DNA from: CBDBZL01 sp031399025
GTDB taxonomy: Bacteria > Pseudomonadota > Alphaproteobacteria > Sphingomonadales > Sphingomonadaceae
Reading direction: 5' to 3'
Assembly (NCBI GenBank): GCA_031399025.1
Contig: JANNOJ010000099.1
Coordinates: 1 to 43,782, forward strand
DNA: 43,782 nucleotides
The notes under the pieces were generated by a model, which saw only the letters and a list, made by a program, of their open reading frames with translations, searched no databases and was not told the DNA's origin. How positions within the stretch are numbered: position 1 is the stretch's first letter; each line of letters starts with the position of its first letter. Position numbers and translations under genes: made by a program. Of this stretch, positions 18,719 through 27,780 are shown piece after piece.

Positions 18719-18736
18719 CCACCCGGGCCCGGGTGG
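18719..18736. repeat. Perfect 18-bp palindrome upstream of thrS
   Basis: CCACCCGGGCCCGGGTGG is fully self-complementary and lies in the divergent region between thrS and the hydrolase gene, 96 bp from the thrS start. A related GGGCCGGGTGG follows at 18776-18786. It could be an operator or a GC-rich chance palindrome. Confidence 0.4.
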
Positions 18737-18906
18737 CGGGAAGCCGCGTTCAGGCCGCGAGCGTCTGCCCCCCGCCGGGCCGGGTGGTGATCTTCGTGGT
18801 GAGGACAAGCGTGGCCATGCGCGCCTGAATAATGCGCCGGCCACCCATTGCCAAGCCACGCCGGCGTGGTTGAAGCTGCGCCTGCGAGCCGCCATTTGGC
18901 GTCGCG

Positions 18907-19674
18907 ATGACCGATCCTGCCTTCCACACGATGCCCGACGGGCGGCGGATCGCCTTCCGCCATGTGGCCGGTAGTGAACCGGCAATCGTCTTCCTGCCCG
19001 GCTACCTGTCGGACATGGCCGGGGCCAAGGCCGCCGCCGTGCTGGCCGCCGCGCGCCGGGCGGGGCGCGAATGCCTGCTGATCGATTATTCGGGCTGCGG
19101 GGCCAGCGGCGGTAGCTTCGCCGAGGGCACGCTCTCGGCCTGGCGCGAGGAGGTGCTAGCGCTGATCCATGCCGTGCTCTCATCCAGGCAAATCATCCTG
19201 GTGGGCTCGTCCATGGGCGGCTGGCTGATGCTGCTCGCGGGCCTGGTGCTGCGCCAAGGGGCGAATGGCCGGCTGGCCGGCCTGGTGGGGATCGCCGCCG
19301 CGCCGGATTTCACCGAGTGGGGCGTCGGCGAGGCGGCCAAGGCGCAGCTGCGCGCCGGCGAGACGGTGCACCAGGCCAATCCGTATGGTCCCGAGCCCAC
19401 GCCCATCCACCCGCGTTTCTGGGCGGATGCGCAGCACTTGCGCGTGCTGGACGAGGGTATCGCGCTTGCCTGCCCAGTGCGGCTGTTGCACGGGCAGGAC
19501 GATGGCGAGGTGCCGACGCAGATCTCCTTGCGCCTGGCCGAGGCGCTGCATTCGGCCGATGTGCAGGTGACGCTCGTCAAGGGCGGCGATCATCGGCTGT
19601 CGCGCCCGGGGGATCTGACCTTGCTGATACACACGATCGAAGCGCTCGCGGCCACCGTCGGGACCGCCCGATGA
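18907..19674 (+). CDS. Alpha/beta hydrolase (ABHD10-like thioesterase/esterase)
   Basis: The 255-residue cytoplasmic hydrolase has the nucleophile elbow G100-S-S102-M-G104, a likely acid at D198/D199 in HGQDDGEVP, and catalytic H229 in GGDHRLS, in the correct order and spacing. The early FLPGYLSDM and DYSGCGASGG segments resemble the ABHD10 group of acyl-protein thioesterases and esterases. The natural substrate is unknown. Its stop codon overlaps the next start as ATGA, tying it into an operon with the TPR protein and the flavin oxidoreductase. Confidence 0.85.
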   Translation: MTDPAFHTMPDGRRIAFRHVAGSEPAIVFLPGYLSDMAGAKAAAVLAAARRAGRECLLIDYSGCGASGGSFAEGTLSAWREEVLALIHAVLSSRQIILVGSSMGGWLMLLAGLVLRQGANGRLAGLVGIAAAPDFTEWGVGEAAKAQLRAGETVHQANPYGPEPTPIHPRFWADAQHLRVLDEGIALACPVRLLHGQDDGEVPTQISLRLAEALHSADVQVTLVKGGDHRLSRPGDLTLLIHTIEALAATVGTAR

Positions 19675-20474
19675 GTTCGCTCCTGGCCCTGAACCTGGCC
19701 ATTGCGCTCGCCTTCGCCCAGGCCGGCAGCACCGGCGCGCTGCCGGCGGTGAGCCAGCACCGGCTGAGCGTGTGCCTGGACGCCGCCCGCACCGATCCGC
19801 CGTCCGCCATCGCCGCGGCCTCCGAATGGGCCGGCGAGGCGCTGGGCGCAGCGGTGGCGGAGGAGGCCGGCCTGCCGCAGCAATGCCTGGGCTTTGCCTA
19901 TATCAGCCTGCTGCGCTGGGATGCGGCGGAAGCCGCGTTCCTCGCCGCCCGCGACCTGCGCCCACCCGACGACCGACCCGCCCGGGCTCGGCTGGGGGCG
20001 ATGGCCGGCAGCGCCGCGCTCGCCGCCGGGGATCATGCCGCCGCGATCGCGACGCTCTCCACCGCGCAAGCCGATGCCGAGGCGGCCGGGCTCGGCGAGA
20101 TTGCCGGCGCCATCGCCGCCGATCGCGCGCGGGCGCTGGTTGCCGCCGGGCGCGCGGCGGAGGCGGGCGAAGTGCTCGCCGGCGCGCAGGTCCTCGCTCC
20201 GCAGTCGGGCGAGGTGTGGCTGCTGTCGGCCGCGCTGGCGCGCCGGCAGGGCGATCTCAACCGGGCGCGAAATCTCATCGGCACCGCGCTGGCGCTGGCT
20301 CCCGAAGAGCCGGAAATCCTGCTGGAGGGCGGGCTGATCGCGGCGCTCGCCAGCGACGATGCCGCCGCGCGCAGCGCCTGGGAAAGGGTGGTCGCGCTCG
20401 ACCCTGCCACGCCCCATGCCCAGACAGCCCGCGCCTATCTGGCCCAGCTCGAACCGGGGACCCCGCTGCCATGA
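19671..20474 (+). CDS. Exported tetratricopeptide-repeat protein
   Basis: The 267-residue protein begins with a signal-peptide-like stretch (ALNLAIALAFAQAG). It then consists mostly of paired Ala-rich helices with TPR periodicity, such as LRWDAAEAAFLAARDLRP, EVWLLSAALARRQGDLNRA and DDAAARSAWERVVALDP. The TPR superhelix usually acts as a protein-protein docking platform; no catalytic domain is visible. It starts at the ATG overlapping the hydrolase stop (ATGA at 19671-19674) and ends by the same kind of overlap with the next gene, so translation of all three is probably coupled. Its binding partner is unknown. Confidence 0.75.
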   Translation: MSSLLALNLAIALAFAQAGSTGALPAVSQHRLSVCLDAARTDPPSAIAAASEWAGEALGAAVAEEAGLPQQCLGFAYISLLRWDAAEAAFLAARDLRPPDDRPARARLGAMAGSAALAAGDHAAAIATLSTAQADAEAAGLGEIAGAIAADRARALVAAGRAAEAGEVLAGAQVLAPQSGEVWLLSAALARRQGDLNRARNLIGTALALAPEEPEILLEGGLIAALASDDAAARSAWERVVALDPATPHAQTARAYLAQLEPGTPLP

Positions 20475-21460
20475 TCCCGCTTTCGGTCCTCGATCTGGTC
20501 CCGGTGCGCGAAGGCGGCGACGTGCCGCAGGCGCTGGCCCAGACCGCGCTGCTCGCCCGCGCGGCGGAGGCTGCGGGCTACCACCGCTTCTGGGTGGCCG
20601 AGCATCACCTCATGCCCGGCATCGCCGGGGGGGCGACCGCGGTGGTGCTGGCCCATGTCGGCCAGGCGACCGCGACCATCCGGATCGGTTCCGGCGGGAT
20701 CATGCTGCCCAACCACAACCCGTTCGTCATCGCCGAGCAATTCGGCACGCTGGCGGCGCTGTTCCCCGGGCGGGTGGACCTGGGCCTGGGCCGGGCGCCG
20801 GGCGCGGGCGGCATGCTCGGCCAGGCGTTGCGCAAGGATCTGCACCGCGCATCCGAATACTTCCCGCAGGACGTGGTCGAATTGCGCGCGCTGCTCACCG
20901 GCGATCTCGACCTGCCGGTCACCGCCACCCCTGGCATGGGGGCCGGAGTGGAGCTGTGGATGCTCGGCTCCAGCCTGTTCGGCGCCCAACTGGCCGCGCG
21001 CCTCGGCCTGCCCTACGCCTTCGCCAGCCATTTCGCGCCCGATCACCTCGATGCCGCGCTGGAAACTTATCGCACCCAGTTCCGCCCCTCCGAGGCGCTG
21101 GCGCAGCCCTACGCAATGGCAGCCATGACGGTGATCTGCGGCGAGACCGATGCCGAGGCCGAGACGCTCGCCTCCTCGCAGGACCAGGCCTTCGTTCGCC
21201 TGCGCACCGGCCACCCGGGCAAGCTGCCGCCGCCCGTCCCCCGCTACCGCGACACGCTGCCGCTCTCGTCACAAGCCATGCTCGAGCGGCTGAGCGTGGC
21301 GCGCGCGGTGGGCGCGCCGGCGACGGTGCGCGAGCGGCTGGGCCGCTTCGCGGCCCGCACCGGCGCCGACGAGATCATCGTCTCGGGCGCCACCTACGAT
21401 CCGGCCGCGCGCCGGCACTCGCTCGCACTCATCATGGACGCGCTGAAGGCCCATGCCTGA
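20471..21460 (+). CDS. LLM-class flavin-dependent oxidoreductase (bacterial luciferase-like)
   Basis: The 329-residue enzyme belongs to the luciferase-like monooxygenase superfamily, using reduced FMN or a related flavin. Family features are the opening LSVLDLVPVREG, YHRFWVAEHH with the conserved histidines, RIGSGGIMLPNHNPFVIAEQF, and FPGRVDLGLGRAPG. This pattern is the widespread group annotated as LLM-class oxidoreductases of unknown substrate. It begins at the ATG of an ATGA overlap and is the last of a three-gene operon. The hydrolase and monooxygenase together hint at breakdown of an organic ester or acyl compound, but that is inference. Confidence 0.88.
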   Translation: MIPLSVLDLVPVREGGDVPQALAQTALLARAAEAAGYHRFWVAEHHLMPGIAGGATAVVLAHVGQATATIRIGSGGIMLPNHNPFVIAEQFGTLAALFPGRVDLGLGRAPGAGGMLGQALRKDLHRASEYFPQDVVELRALLTGDLDLPVTATPGMGAGVELWMLGSSLFGAQLAARLGLPYAFASHFAPDHLDAALETYRTQFRPSEALAQPYAMAAMTVICGETDAEAETLASSQDQAFVRLRTGHPGKLPPPVPRYRDTLPLSSQAMLERLSVARAVGAPATVRERLGRFAARTGADEIIVSGATYDPAARRHSLALIMDALKAHA

Positions 21461-21620
21461 GGCGCAAGGCCGCGCGGGGGCTCGTCCCCGCGCGGGGGCC
21501 GGCCCGGCGGTTGATCGGGTAATTGGATTGAGCCGGCGCGGCGGAAGGCGCAAGGTCGCCGGATCGCTCCGGTGCTCCGGTGGCCGGACGCCCGGAATGG
21601 CGAAAGCGGGAGATGTGCGG

Positions 21621-24600
21621 ATGGCCACGGTGGACAGCGAAGCCAAAGGCGCCTCTGGGGGCGGTATCGGTGCCAAACCTGCCGCCGGCCCGGCGGAGCC
21701 CACGCTGGCCGGGCTGACCGGCACGGCCCGCAAGCTCGCTCGAGCACTCCGTTTCCGCATCGCCGAATCGATCCTTCCGGGCGAGCCGCCGCTGGCGGCC
21801 GCCCGGCTGGACGAGGTCACCGCCTTCCTGCTCGAGGCCGCCGAGTGCCGCCAGGAGGACGATGCCGGGCTGCTGATCCGCTCGGCGCATGGCGAGCGCC
21901 GCTTCACGCGCATCGCCGTGATCAACCGCGACATGCCCTTCCTGGTCGATTCGGTCGCCGCCGCGGTGGCCGCGCACGGGCTCTCGATCGATCTCATCGT
22001 CCACCCGATCGTGGCCGTGCGGCGCGACGAGCAGGGGCGGCTGACCGAACTGCCGGAGGCAGAGGGGGCGGCCGAGGTGGCGGGCGAGCAGCGCGAATCG
22101 GCGATCTATCTCGAAACCGCGCGGGTGGATGCCAAGGAGCGCCGCGCGCTCCAAGCCGAGTTGCTCACCGCCATCGCCGACACCCGCGCGGCGAACGACG
22201 ACTGGCCCCAGCTCAAGGAGCGGATCGAGGCGGATGCCGACCGCCTGGCCGACGCCGAGGGCGCGGCCTTGCTGCGCTGGCTGGGCGGGGGGATGATGAC
22301 CCATCTGGGTCACCTGACCCGCAAGCGCGAGGGCGGCCAGGCGGAGCTGCTGGGCATCTGCCGCAAGAGCGCCCGCGATCTCGCCTCCGACACCACCTGG
22401 CAGGCCGCCTTCGCCTGGTTCGACGGCGAGGGAAACGACCAAGCGGGCAATGACAGAAGTGGTGCGGAAGGCCGCGCCCGGCAACCCGGCCGCGCGCCGC
22501 TGATCATCAAGGCCAACCGCATCAGCCGCGTCCACCGCCGCGTGCCGCTCGACCTGTTCATCGTGCCCATGCACGAGGATGGCCGGGTGGTCGCGCTGTC
22601 GGTTCATGCCGGCATCTGGAGCAGCGCTGCATTGTCCGCCTCGCCCGCGCAGGTGCCGGTGCTGCGCCGCCAGCTGGCGACCATCAGCGAGCGGCTCGGC
22701 TTCGATGCGGCGGGCCACGATCACAAGGCGCTGATCCACGCGCTGACCATGCTGCCGCACGACCTGATCATCGGCTTTTCCGACGATGACGTCACCCGCG
22801 TCGCGACCGCGATGATGGGCATCGCCGAGCGGCCCCGCCCGCGCGTCTCGCTGGTGAGCGCGCCGTTGGGCCGGCATCTGTTCGCCTTCGTCTGGCTGCC
22901 GCGCGATCTGCTCTCGACCCAGGCCCGGCTGCAGATCCAGGACCTGCTCGAGCGCCAGACCGGCACCACCACGCTCGACTGGAGCCTGCTGGTGGAAGGC
23001 GGCAATCTGGCGCTGCTGCGCTACGTGCTCGACCATCGCGGCCGATCGACCGAGCCCGACAGCGCCTTGGTCGATGCGCGGCTGCAGGAGATGCTGCGCG
23101 GCTGGGCCGACGCGGTCGAGCAGGCGCTCGGGGAGACCGAGGAGCCGGCGCGCGCCGCGGCGCTGGCCACCCGCTATGCCGAAAGCTTCTCGGGCGATTA
23201 CCGCCGCGCCTATGGCCCGGCGGAAGCGGCGCGCGACATCTGCCGCCTGCGCCATCTCGCCACCGCCCAGCACGAGTTCCCGCTGGGCCGCGACGTGCGC
23301 CTGTTCCGCGCGGATGGAACCGAGGCCGGGGGCGGGGAGGTTGAGGGGGCGTCGGGGCGAGCCGAGGACCGCCTGCGGCTCAAGGTCTACCAGCACGGCG
23401 GCCAGCTGGCGCTGTCGGACGCGGTGCCGGCGCTGGAGAATTTCGGCTTCCGGGTGCTGTCGGAGCGGCCGACCGAGCTTGCCGGCGACCATGGCGGGAT
23501 GATCCATGATTTCACCCTCGGTCTGCCGCCGGGGCACGCGGCGAGCACCCTGCTCGAGCGCGCCGACGCCATCGAGAAGGCGATCGTGGCGGTGGCCAAT
23601 GCGCGGGCGGAGAACGACGTCTTCAACCGGCTCGTTACCACCACCGGGCTGCAGGCGCAGGAGGCCGACTGGCTGCGCGCCTTCTACCGCTACCTGCGCC
23701 AGGCGAACATCGCCTTCACCATCTACACCGTGGTCGATGCGCTGGCCGGCGCCCCGGCGGTGACCCGCGGGCTGGTCGACCTGTTCCGCCGGCGGCACGA
23801 TCCGGCCTTCGCCGGCGATCGCGCCGCGGCCGAGGCGGAGGCGCAGGAGGCGATCCGCGCCGGGATGGCGGAGGTGACGGCGATCAACGATGATCGCCTG
23901 CTGCGGCTCTACCGCCAGACGATGGATGCGGTGCTGCGGACCAACGCCTTCGCCTCCGCCGGCGCCCAGGCGCTCGCCTTCAAGTTCGATTCCGCGCTCG
24001 TGCCCGGCCTCCCCCCGCCGGTGCCGTGGCGCGAGATCTTCGTCTATTCGCAGCGGGTGGAAGGCATCCATCTGCGCGCCGGGCCGGTGGCGCGCGGCGG
24101 CCTGCGCTGGTCGGACCGACGCGATGACTTCCGCACCGAGATCCTGGGGCTGATGAAGGCCCAGCGGGTGAAGAACGCGGTCATCGTGCCCACCGGCGCC
24201 AAGGGCGGCTTCTATCCCAAGCGCCTGCCCAACCCGGCGGTGGACCGCGACGCGTGGTTCGAGGAGGGGCGCGCGAGCTACCAGCTGTTCATCCGCACGC
24301 TGCTCTCGGTCACCGACAACATCGTCGAGGACCGGGTGGTGCATCCCGCCGGCGTGGTGGTGCACGATGGCGAGGACCCCTATTTCGTGGTCGCCGCCGA
24401 CAAGGGCACGGCCACTTTCTCCGACACCGCCAACGCTATCGCGTTGAGCCACGATTTCTGGCTGGGCGACGCCTTCGCCAGCGGCGGCTCCAACGGCTAC
24501 GATCACAAGGCCATGGGCATCACCGCGCGCGGCGCCTGGCTCAGCGTCCAGCGCCATTTCCGCGAGATGGGGGTGGACGTCCAGACCGAGCCGGTGCGGG

Positions 24601-26495
24601 TGGCGGGCGTGGGCGACATGTCGGGCGACGTGTTCGGCAACGGGATGCTGCTGTCCGAGTCGATCAGGCTGGTGGCCGCCTTCGACCACCGGCACATCTT
24701 CCTCGACCCCGCGCCCGACCCCGCCGCCAGCTTCGCCGAGCGCCGGCGGTTGTTCGAGCTGCCGCGGTCGAGCTGGGCCGATTACGCGCCTGCCAAGATC
24801 TCCCCGGGCGGCGGCGTGTTCGCCCGGACCGAGAAGCGCATCGCGCTCTCGCCCGAGGCGCGCGCGGCGCTGGGCATCGCGGACGCCGAGCTCGACCCGG
24901 ACACGCTCATCGCCGCCATCCTCAAGGCGCCGGTCGACCTCTTGTGGTTCGGCGGCATCGGCACCTACGTCAAGGCCGCGGGCGAGACGCACCAGCAGGT
25001 CGGCGATCCGGCCAACGACCTGTTGCGCGTCGATGCCGCGCAGGTGCAGGCCAAGGTGATCGGCGAGGGCGCCAATCTGGCGATCACCCAGGCCGGGCGG
25101 ATCGAGTTCGCGCTCGATGGCGGGCGGATCAACACCGATTTCATCGACAATTCCGCCGGGGTCGATTGCTCCGACAACGAGGTCAACATCAAGATCGCGC
25201 TCGCCGCGGCCCGGCGCGGCGGGCGCCTCTCGCAAGAGCGGCGCAATGCGGTGCTGGTGGAGATGACCGACCAGGTCGCCGAACTGGTGCTCGAAGACAA
25301 CCGGCTGCAGGCGCTGGCGCTGTCGGTGGCCGAGCAGGGCGGCGCGCGGGTGGCAGCGGCGCAGAGCCGGCTGATCGACGTGCTCGAGGCGATGGGCGAG
25401 CTCGACCGGCGCACCGAGGGCCTGGCCGATTCGCAAACCTTCATCCGCCGCGCCGCCGAGGGGCGCGGCTTCACCCGGCCCGAGCTGGCGGTGCTGCTGT
25501 CCAACGCCAAGCTCGTGCTCCAGGATGCGCTGGAGACCAGCGACCTGGCGCGCGACGAGGCGGCGGTCGAGCTGCTGCTGAGCGATTTCCCCGAGCAGAT
25601 GCGCCGGCCCTTCCGCAAGCAATTGCTGGGCCATCGGCTGCGCGGCGAGATCGTCGCCACGGTCGTGGCCAACACGATCGTCAACCGGATGGGTATGGTC
25701 CATCCCTTCGAGCTCGCCGAGGAGGAAGGGGCCAGCCTGGCGCAGGTGTGCTGCGCTTTCGTGTCGGCCTGCCACCTGTTCGGGATGGAATCGACCTGGC
25801 GGGCGATCGACGCGGCGCAGATGCCCGAAGGCGCGCGGCTGGCGCTGTTCGACCGGGCCGCCTTCGCGCTCCACGGCCACATGGCCGACCTGCTGCGCTC
25901 GGGCGGCTGCCACATGGGGCCTGCCCAGATCCAGGCGGACCTGGGCAGCATCGTCGCCACCCTGCACGCTGAGGTCGAGGCGCTGCTGGGCGAAGAGGCT
26001 CGCGGGCGGACCCGGGACGTGGCCACGGCGCTCGTGCAAGCCGGCGCGCCCGAGGGTTTGGCGCAGGAGGTGGCGCGGCTCTACGCGATGGACGGCGCGG
26101 TCGGCATCGCCCGCCTTTCGCAGGGCTGCAAGGTCGATCCGCTGGCGCTCACGCGCGCCTTCAGCGAGCTCGGCAAGCGGCTGGGCCTGGACTGGGCGCA
26201 GGGCCAGGCGGCGGCGATGAATCCGTCCGATCCGTGGGAACGGCTGCTGGTGGCCGGCCTCGCGCGCGATTTCCAGCAGATGCGGCTCGATTTCCTGCGC
26301 GCCCTGGGCCTGGGCGGCCGCCGCATCGACATCGGCGCACGGCTGGAGATCTGGGCGCAGGAGAACGAGGCGGCGATCAGGCGATTCCGGGCGATGGTGG
26401 CGCGCGCGCAGAGCCCGGGGCCGGTGGCCGGAACGGTGGCGGTGACGATGCTGGCGCAACTCGCCAGCCAGGCCCGCAACCTGCTCAAGCAGTGA
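21621..26495 (+). CDS. NAD-specific glutamate dehydrogenase, large (GDH180-like) type
   Basis: The 1,624-residue enzyme oxidises glutamate to 2-oxoglutarate with NAD+, mainly for amino-acid catabolism. It belongs to the large bacterial NAD-GDH family (1,500-1,650 residues), with long N-terminal regulatory domains (including ACT-like segments) and a central catalytic dehydrogenase core. The core shows K851 in RVKNAVIVPTGAKGG, GGLRWSDRRDDFRTEILG just before it, and GEGANLAITQAGRIEF from 1148 in the nucleotide-binding half, followed by NSAGVDCSDNEVNIKI. I choose the ATG at 21,621 for its GGGAG at 8 bases; the ATG at 21,597 is possible. A 5-kb stop-free frame opposite it is a GC artefact. Confidence 0.97.
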   Translation: MATVDSEAKGASGGGIGAKPAAGPAEPTLAGLTGTARKLARALRFRIAESILPGEPPLAAARLDEVTAFLLEAAECRQEDDAGLLIRSAHGERRFTRIAVINRDMPFLVDSVAAAVAAHGLSIDLIVHPIVAVRRDEQGRLTELPEAEGAAEVAGEQRESAIYLETARVDAKERRALQAELLTAIADTRAANDDWPQLKERIEADADRLADAEGAALLRWLGGGMMTHLGHLTRKREGGQAELLGICRKSARDLASDTTWQAAFAWFDGEGNDQAGNDRSGAEGRARQPGRAPLIIKANRISRVHRRVPLDLFIVPMHEDGRVVALSVHAGIWSSAALSASPAQVPVLRRQLATISERLGFDAAGHDHKALIHALTMLPHDLIIGFSDDDVTRVATAMMGIAERPRPRVSLVSAPLGRHLFAFVWLPRDLLSTQARLQIQDLLERQTGTTTLDWSLLVEGGNLALLRYVLDHRGRSTEPDSALVDARLQEMLRGWADAVEQALGETEEPARAAALATRYAESFSGDYRRAYGPAEAARDICRLRHLATAQHEFPLGRDVRLFRADGTEAGGGEVEGASGRAEDRLRLKVYQHGGQLALSDAVPALENFGFRVLSERPTELAGDHGGMIHDFTLGLPPGHAASTLLERADAIEKAIVAVANARAENDVFNRLVTTTGLQAQEADWLRAFYRYLRQANIAFTIYTVVDALAGAPAVTRGLVDLFRRRHDPAFAGDRAAAEAEAQEAIRAGMAEVTAINDDRLLRLYRQTMDAVLRTNAFASAGAQALAFKFDSALVPGLPPPVPWREIFVYSQRVEGIHLRAGPVARGGLRWSDRRDDFRTEILGLMKAQRVKNAVIVPTGAKGGFYPKRLPNPAVDRDAWFEEGRASYQLFIRTLLSVTDNIVEDRVVHPAGVVVHDGEDPYFVVAADKGTATFSDTANAIALSHDFWLGDAFASGGSNGYDHKAMGITARGAWLSVQRHFREMGVDVQTEPVRVAGVGDMSGDVFGNGMLLSESIRLVAAFDHRHIFLDPAPDPAASFAERRRLFELPRSSWADYAPAKISPGGGVFARTEKRIALSPEARAALGIADAELDPDTLIAAILKAPVDLLWFGGIGTYVKAAGETHQQVGDPANDLLRVDAAQVQAKVIGEGANLAITQAGRIEFALDGGRINTDFIDNSAGVDCSDNEVNIKIALAAARRGGRLSQERRNAVLVEMTDQVAELVLEDNRLQALALSVAEQGGARVAAAQSRLIDVLEAMGELDRRTEGLADSQTFIRRAAEGRGFTRPELAVLLSNAKLVLQDALETSDLARDEAAVELLLSDFPEQMRRPFRKQLLGHRLRGEIVATVVANTIVNRMGMVHPFELAEEEGASLAQVCCAFVSACHLFGMESTWRAIDAAQMPEGARLALFDRAAFALHGHMADLLRSGGCHMGPAQIQADLGSIVATLHAEVEALLGEEARGRTRDVATALVQAGAPEGLAQEVARLYAMDGAVGIARLSQGCKVDPLALTRAFSELGKRLGLDWAQGQAAAMNPSDPWERLLVAGLARDFQQMRLDFLRALGLGGRRIDIGARLEIWAQENEAAIRRFRAMVARAQSPGPVAGTVAVTMLAQLASQARNLLKQ

Positions 26496-26550
26496 AGCCC
26501 CCGCTGCGGTCACTTGACGGGGCACGCGATTGCGGCGAACGGCTCACCTC

Positions 26551-27780
26551 ATGACGCGCGCCGACGCAGTGATCGTGGGGACCGGCCACGGCGGCGCGCA
26601 GGCGGCCATCGCCCTGCGGCAGAACGGCTTTGCGGGCTCGATCCTGTTGATCGGGCGCGACCGTGACCTGCCCTACGAGCGCCCGCCGCTGTCCAAGGAC
26701 TACCTCGCCGGCGACAAGCCGTTCGAGCGCCTCGCCATCCGTCCGCCCGCGTTCTGGCAGGAAAAGGACATCGCCTTTCGCTGCGGTGCCAGCGTGACCC
26801 GGGTCGACCCGCAGGCGCACGAACTCACGGTGTCGGCCGGCGGAACGGTGGGGTACGGCGCGCTGATCTGGGCCGCGGGCGGGGATGCGCGGCGGTTGGC
26901 CTGCACGGGGGCAGCGCTCGGCGGCGTCCACGCGGTACGCGACCGCGCCGACGTCGACAAGCTCAGGGCCGAGCTGGCCGCCGGCGCGCGCGAGGTGCTG
27001 GTGGTGGGCGGCGGCTATATCGGCCTGGAGGCCGCCGCGGTGCTGCGCAAGCTGGGCTGCCGGGTGACGCTGATCGAGACGCGCGAGCGCCTGCTGTCCC
27101 GCGTGGCCGGCGAGGACCTCTCTGAGTTCTACGCCCAGGAACACCGCCGCCGGGGGGTCGACATCCGCCTCTCTACCGAGCTCGCGAGCCTGGAGGGCGA
27201 AGGCGAGCGCGTGCGCGGGGCGGTGCTGGTCGATGGCGGGCGAATCGCCTGCGACATCGTCATCGCCGGGATCGGCATCGTGCCCGCGGTCGGCCCGCTG
27301 ATCACCGCGGGCGCGGCCGGGGCCAACGGGGTCGAGGTGGACGAGTTCTGCCGCACCAGCCTGGAGGACGTTTATGCGGTGGGGGATTGCGCGGCCCACG
27401 CCAGCGCCTATGCGGGCGGTGCCGTGGTCCGCATCGAGAGCGTACAGAACGCGCACGACATGGCGACCACCGCGGCCCGGTCGATCTGCGGCAACCCCGA
27501 GCCCTACTCGGCGTTGCCCTGGTTCTGGTCCAATCAGTATGACCTGCGGCTGCAGACCGCCGGCCTTAGCCTAGGCCACGACGCCACCGTGCTGCGCGGC
27601 GATCCGGCCACCCGCAGCTTCTCGGTGGTGTATCTGCGCGACCGGCGGGTGATCGCGGTCGACGCGGTCAACCTGGTCAAGGATTACGCGCAGGGGCGCC
27701 GGCTGGTCGAGGCGCGGACCGTCATCGACGATCCGGCGGCGCTCGCCGATGCCGCTCGGTCGCTCAAGGAGTTTCTGTAG
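26551..27780 (+). CDS. FAD/NAD(P)H ferredoxin reductase-type oxidoreductase
   Basis: The 409-residue flavoprotein carries an FAD-binding G10-T-G-H-G-G loop at the N-terminus, the family signature YERPPLSKDYL, a second dinucleotide fold VVGGGYIGLEAAAVL for NAD(P)H, and VYAVGDCAAH near 280 contacting the flavin. This is the rhodocoxin/putidaredoxin reductase group that passes electrons to a [2Fe-2S] ferredoxin, often serving a P450 or ring-hydroxylating oxygenase. No ferredoxin or oxygenase is nearby, so the partner lies elsewhere. I start at the ATG at 26,551 (MTRADAVIVG). Its last 17 bases overlap the 3' end of queG, which is convergent. Confidence 0.92.
   Translation: MTRADAVIVGTGHGGAQAAIALRQNGFAGSILLIGRDRDLPYERPPLSKDYLAGDKPFERLAIRPPAFWQEKDIAFRCGASVTRVDPQAHELTVSAGGTVGYGALIWAAGGDARRLACTGAALGGVHAVRDRADVDKLRAELAAGAREVLVVGGGYIGLEAAAVLRKLGCRVTLIETRERLLSRVAGEDLSEFYAQEHRRRGVDIRLSTELASLEGEGERVRGAVLVDGGRIACDIVIAGIGIVPAVGPLITAGAAGANGVEVDEFCRTSLEDVYAVGDCAAHASAYAGGAVVRIESVQNAHDMATTAARSICGNPEPYSALPWFWSNQYDLRLQTAGLSLGHDATVLRGDPATRSFSVVYLRDRRVIAVDAVNLVKDYAQGRRLVEARTVIDDPAALADAARSLKEFL

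Noticed and set aside
16413..18974. An 853-codon plus-strand frame opposite thrS
   Set aside because: It is antisense to a certain gene and shows only compositional repeats.
21432..26525. A 5.1-kb stop-free frame on the minus strand opposite NAD-glutamate dehydrogenase
   Set aside because: It mirrors the plus-strand codon pattern (GC-rich third positions remove stops on the opposite strand), its translation is rich in His, Arg, Gly and Gln, and it has no domain; the plus-strand protein has clear family motifs.
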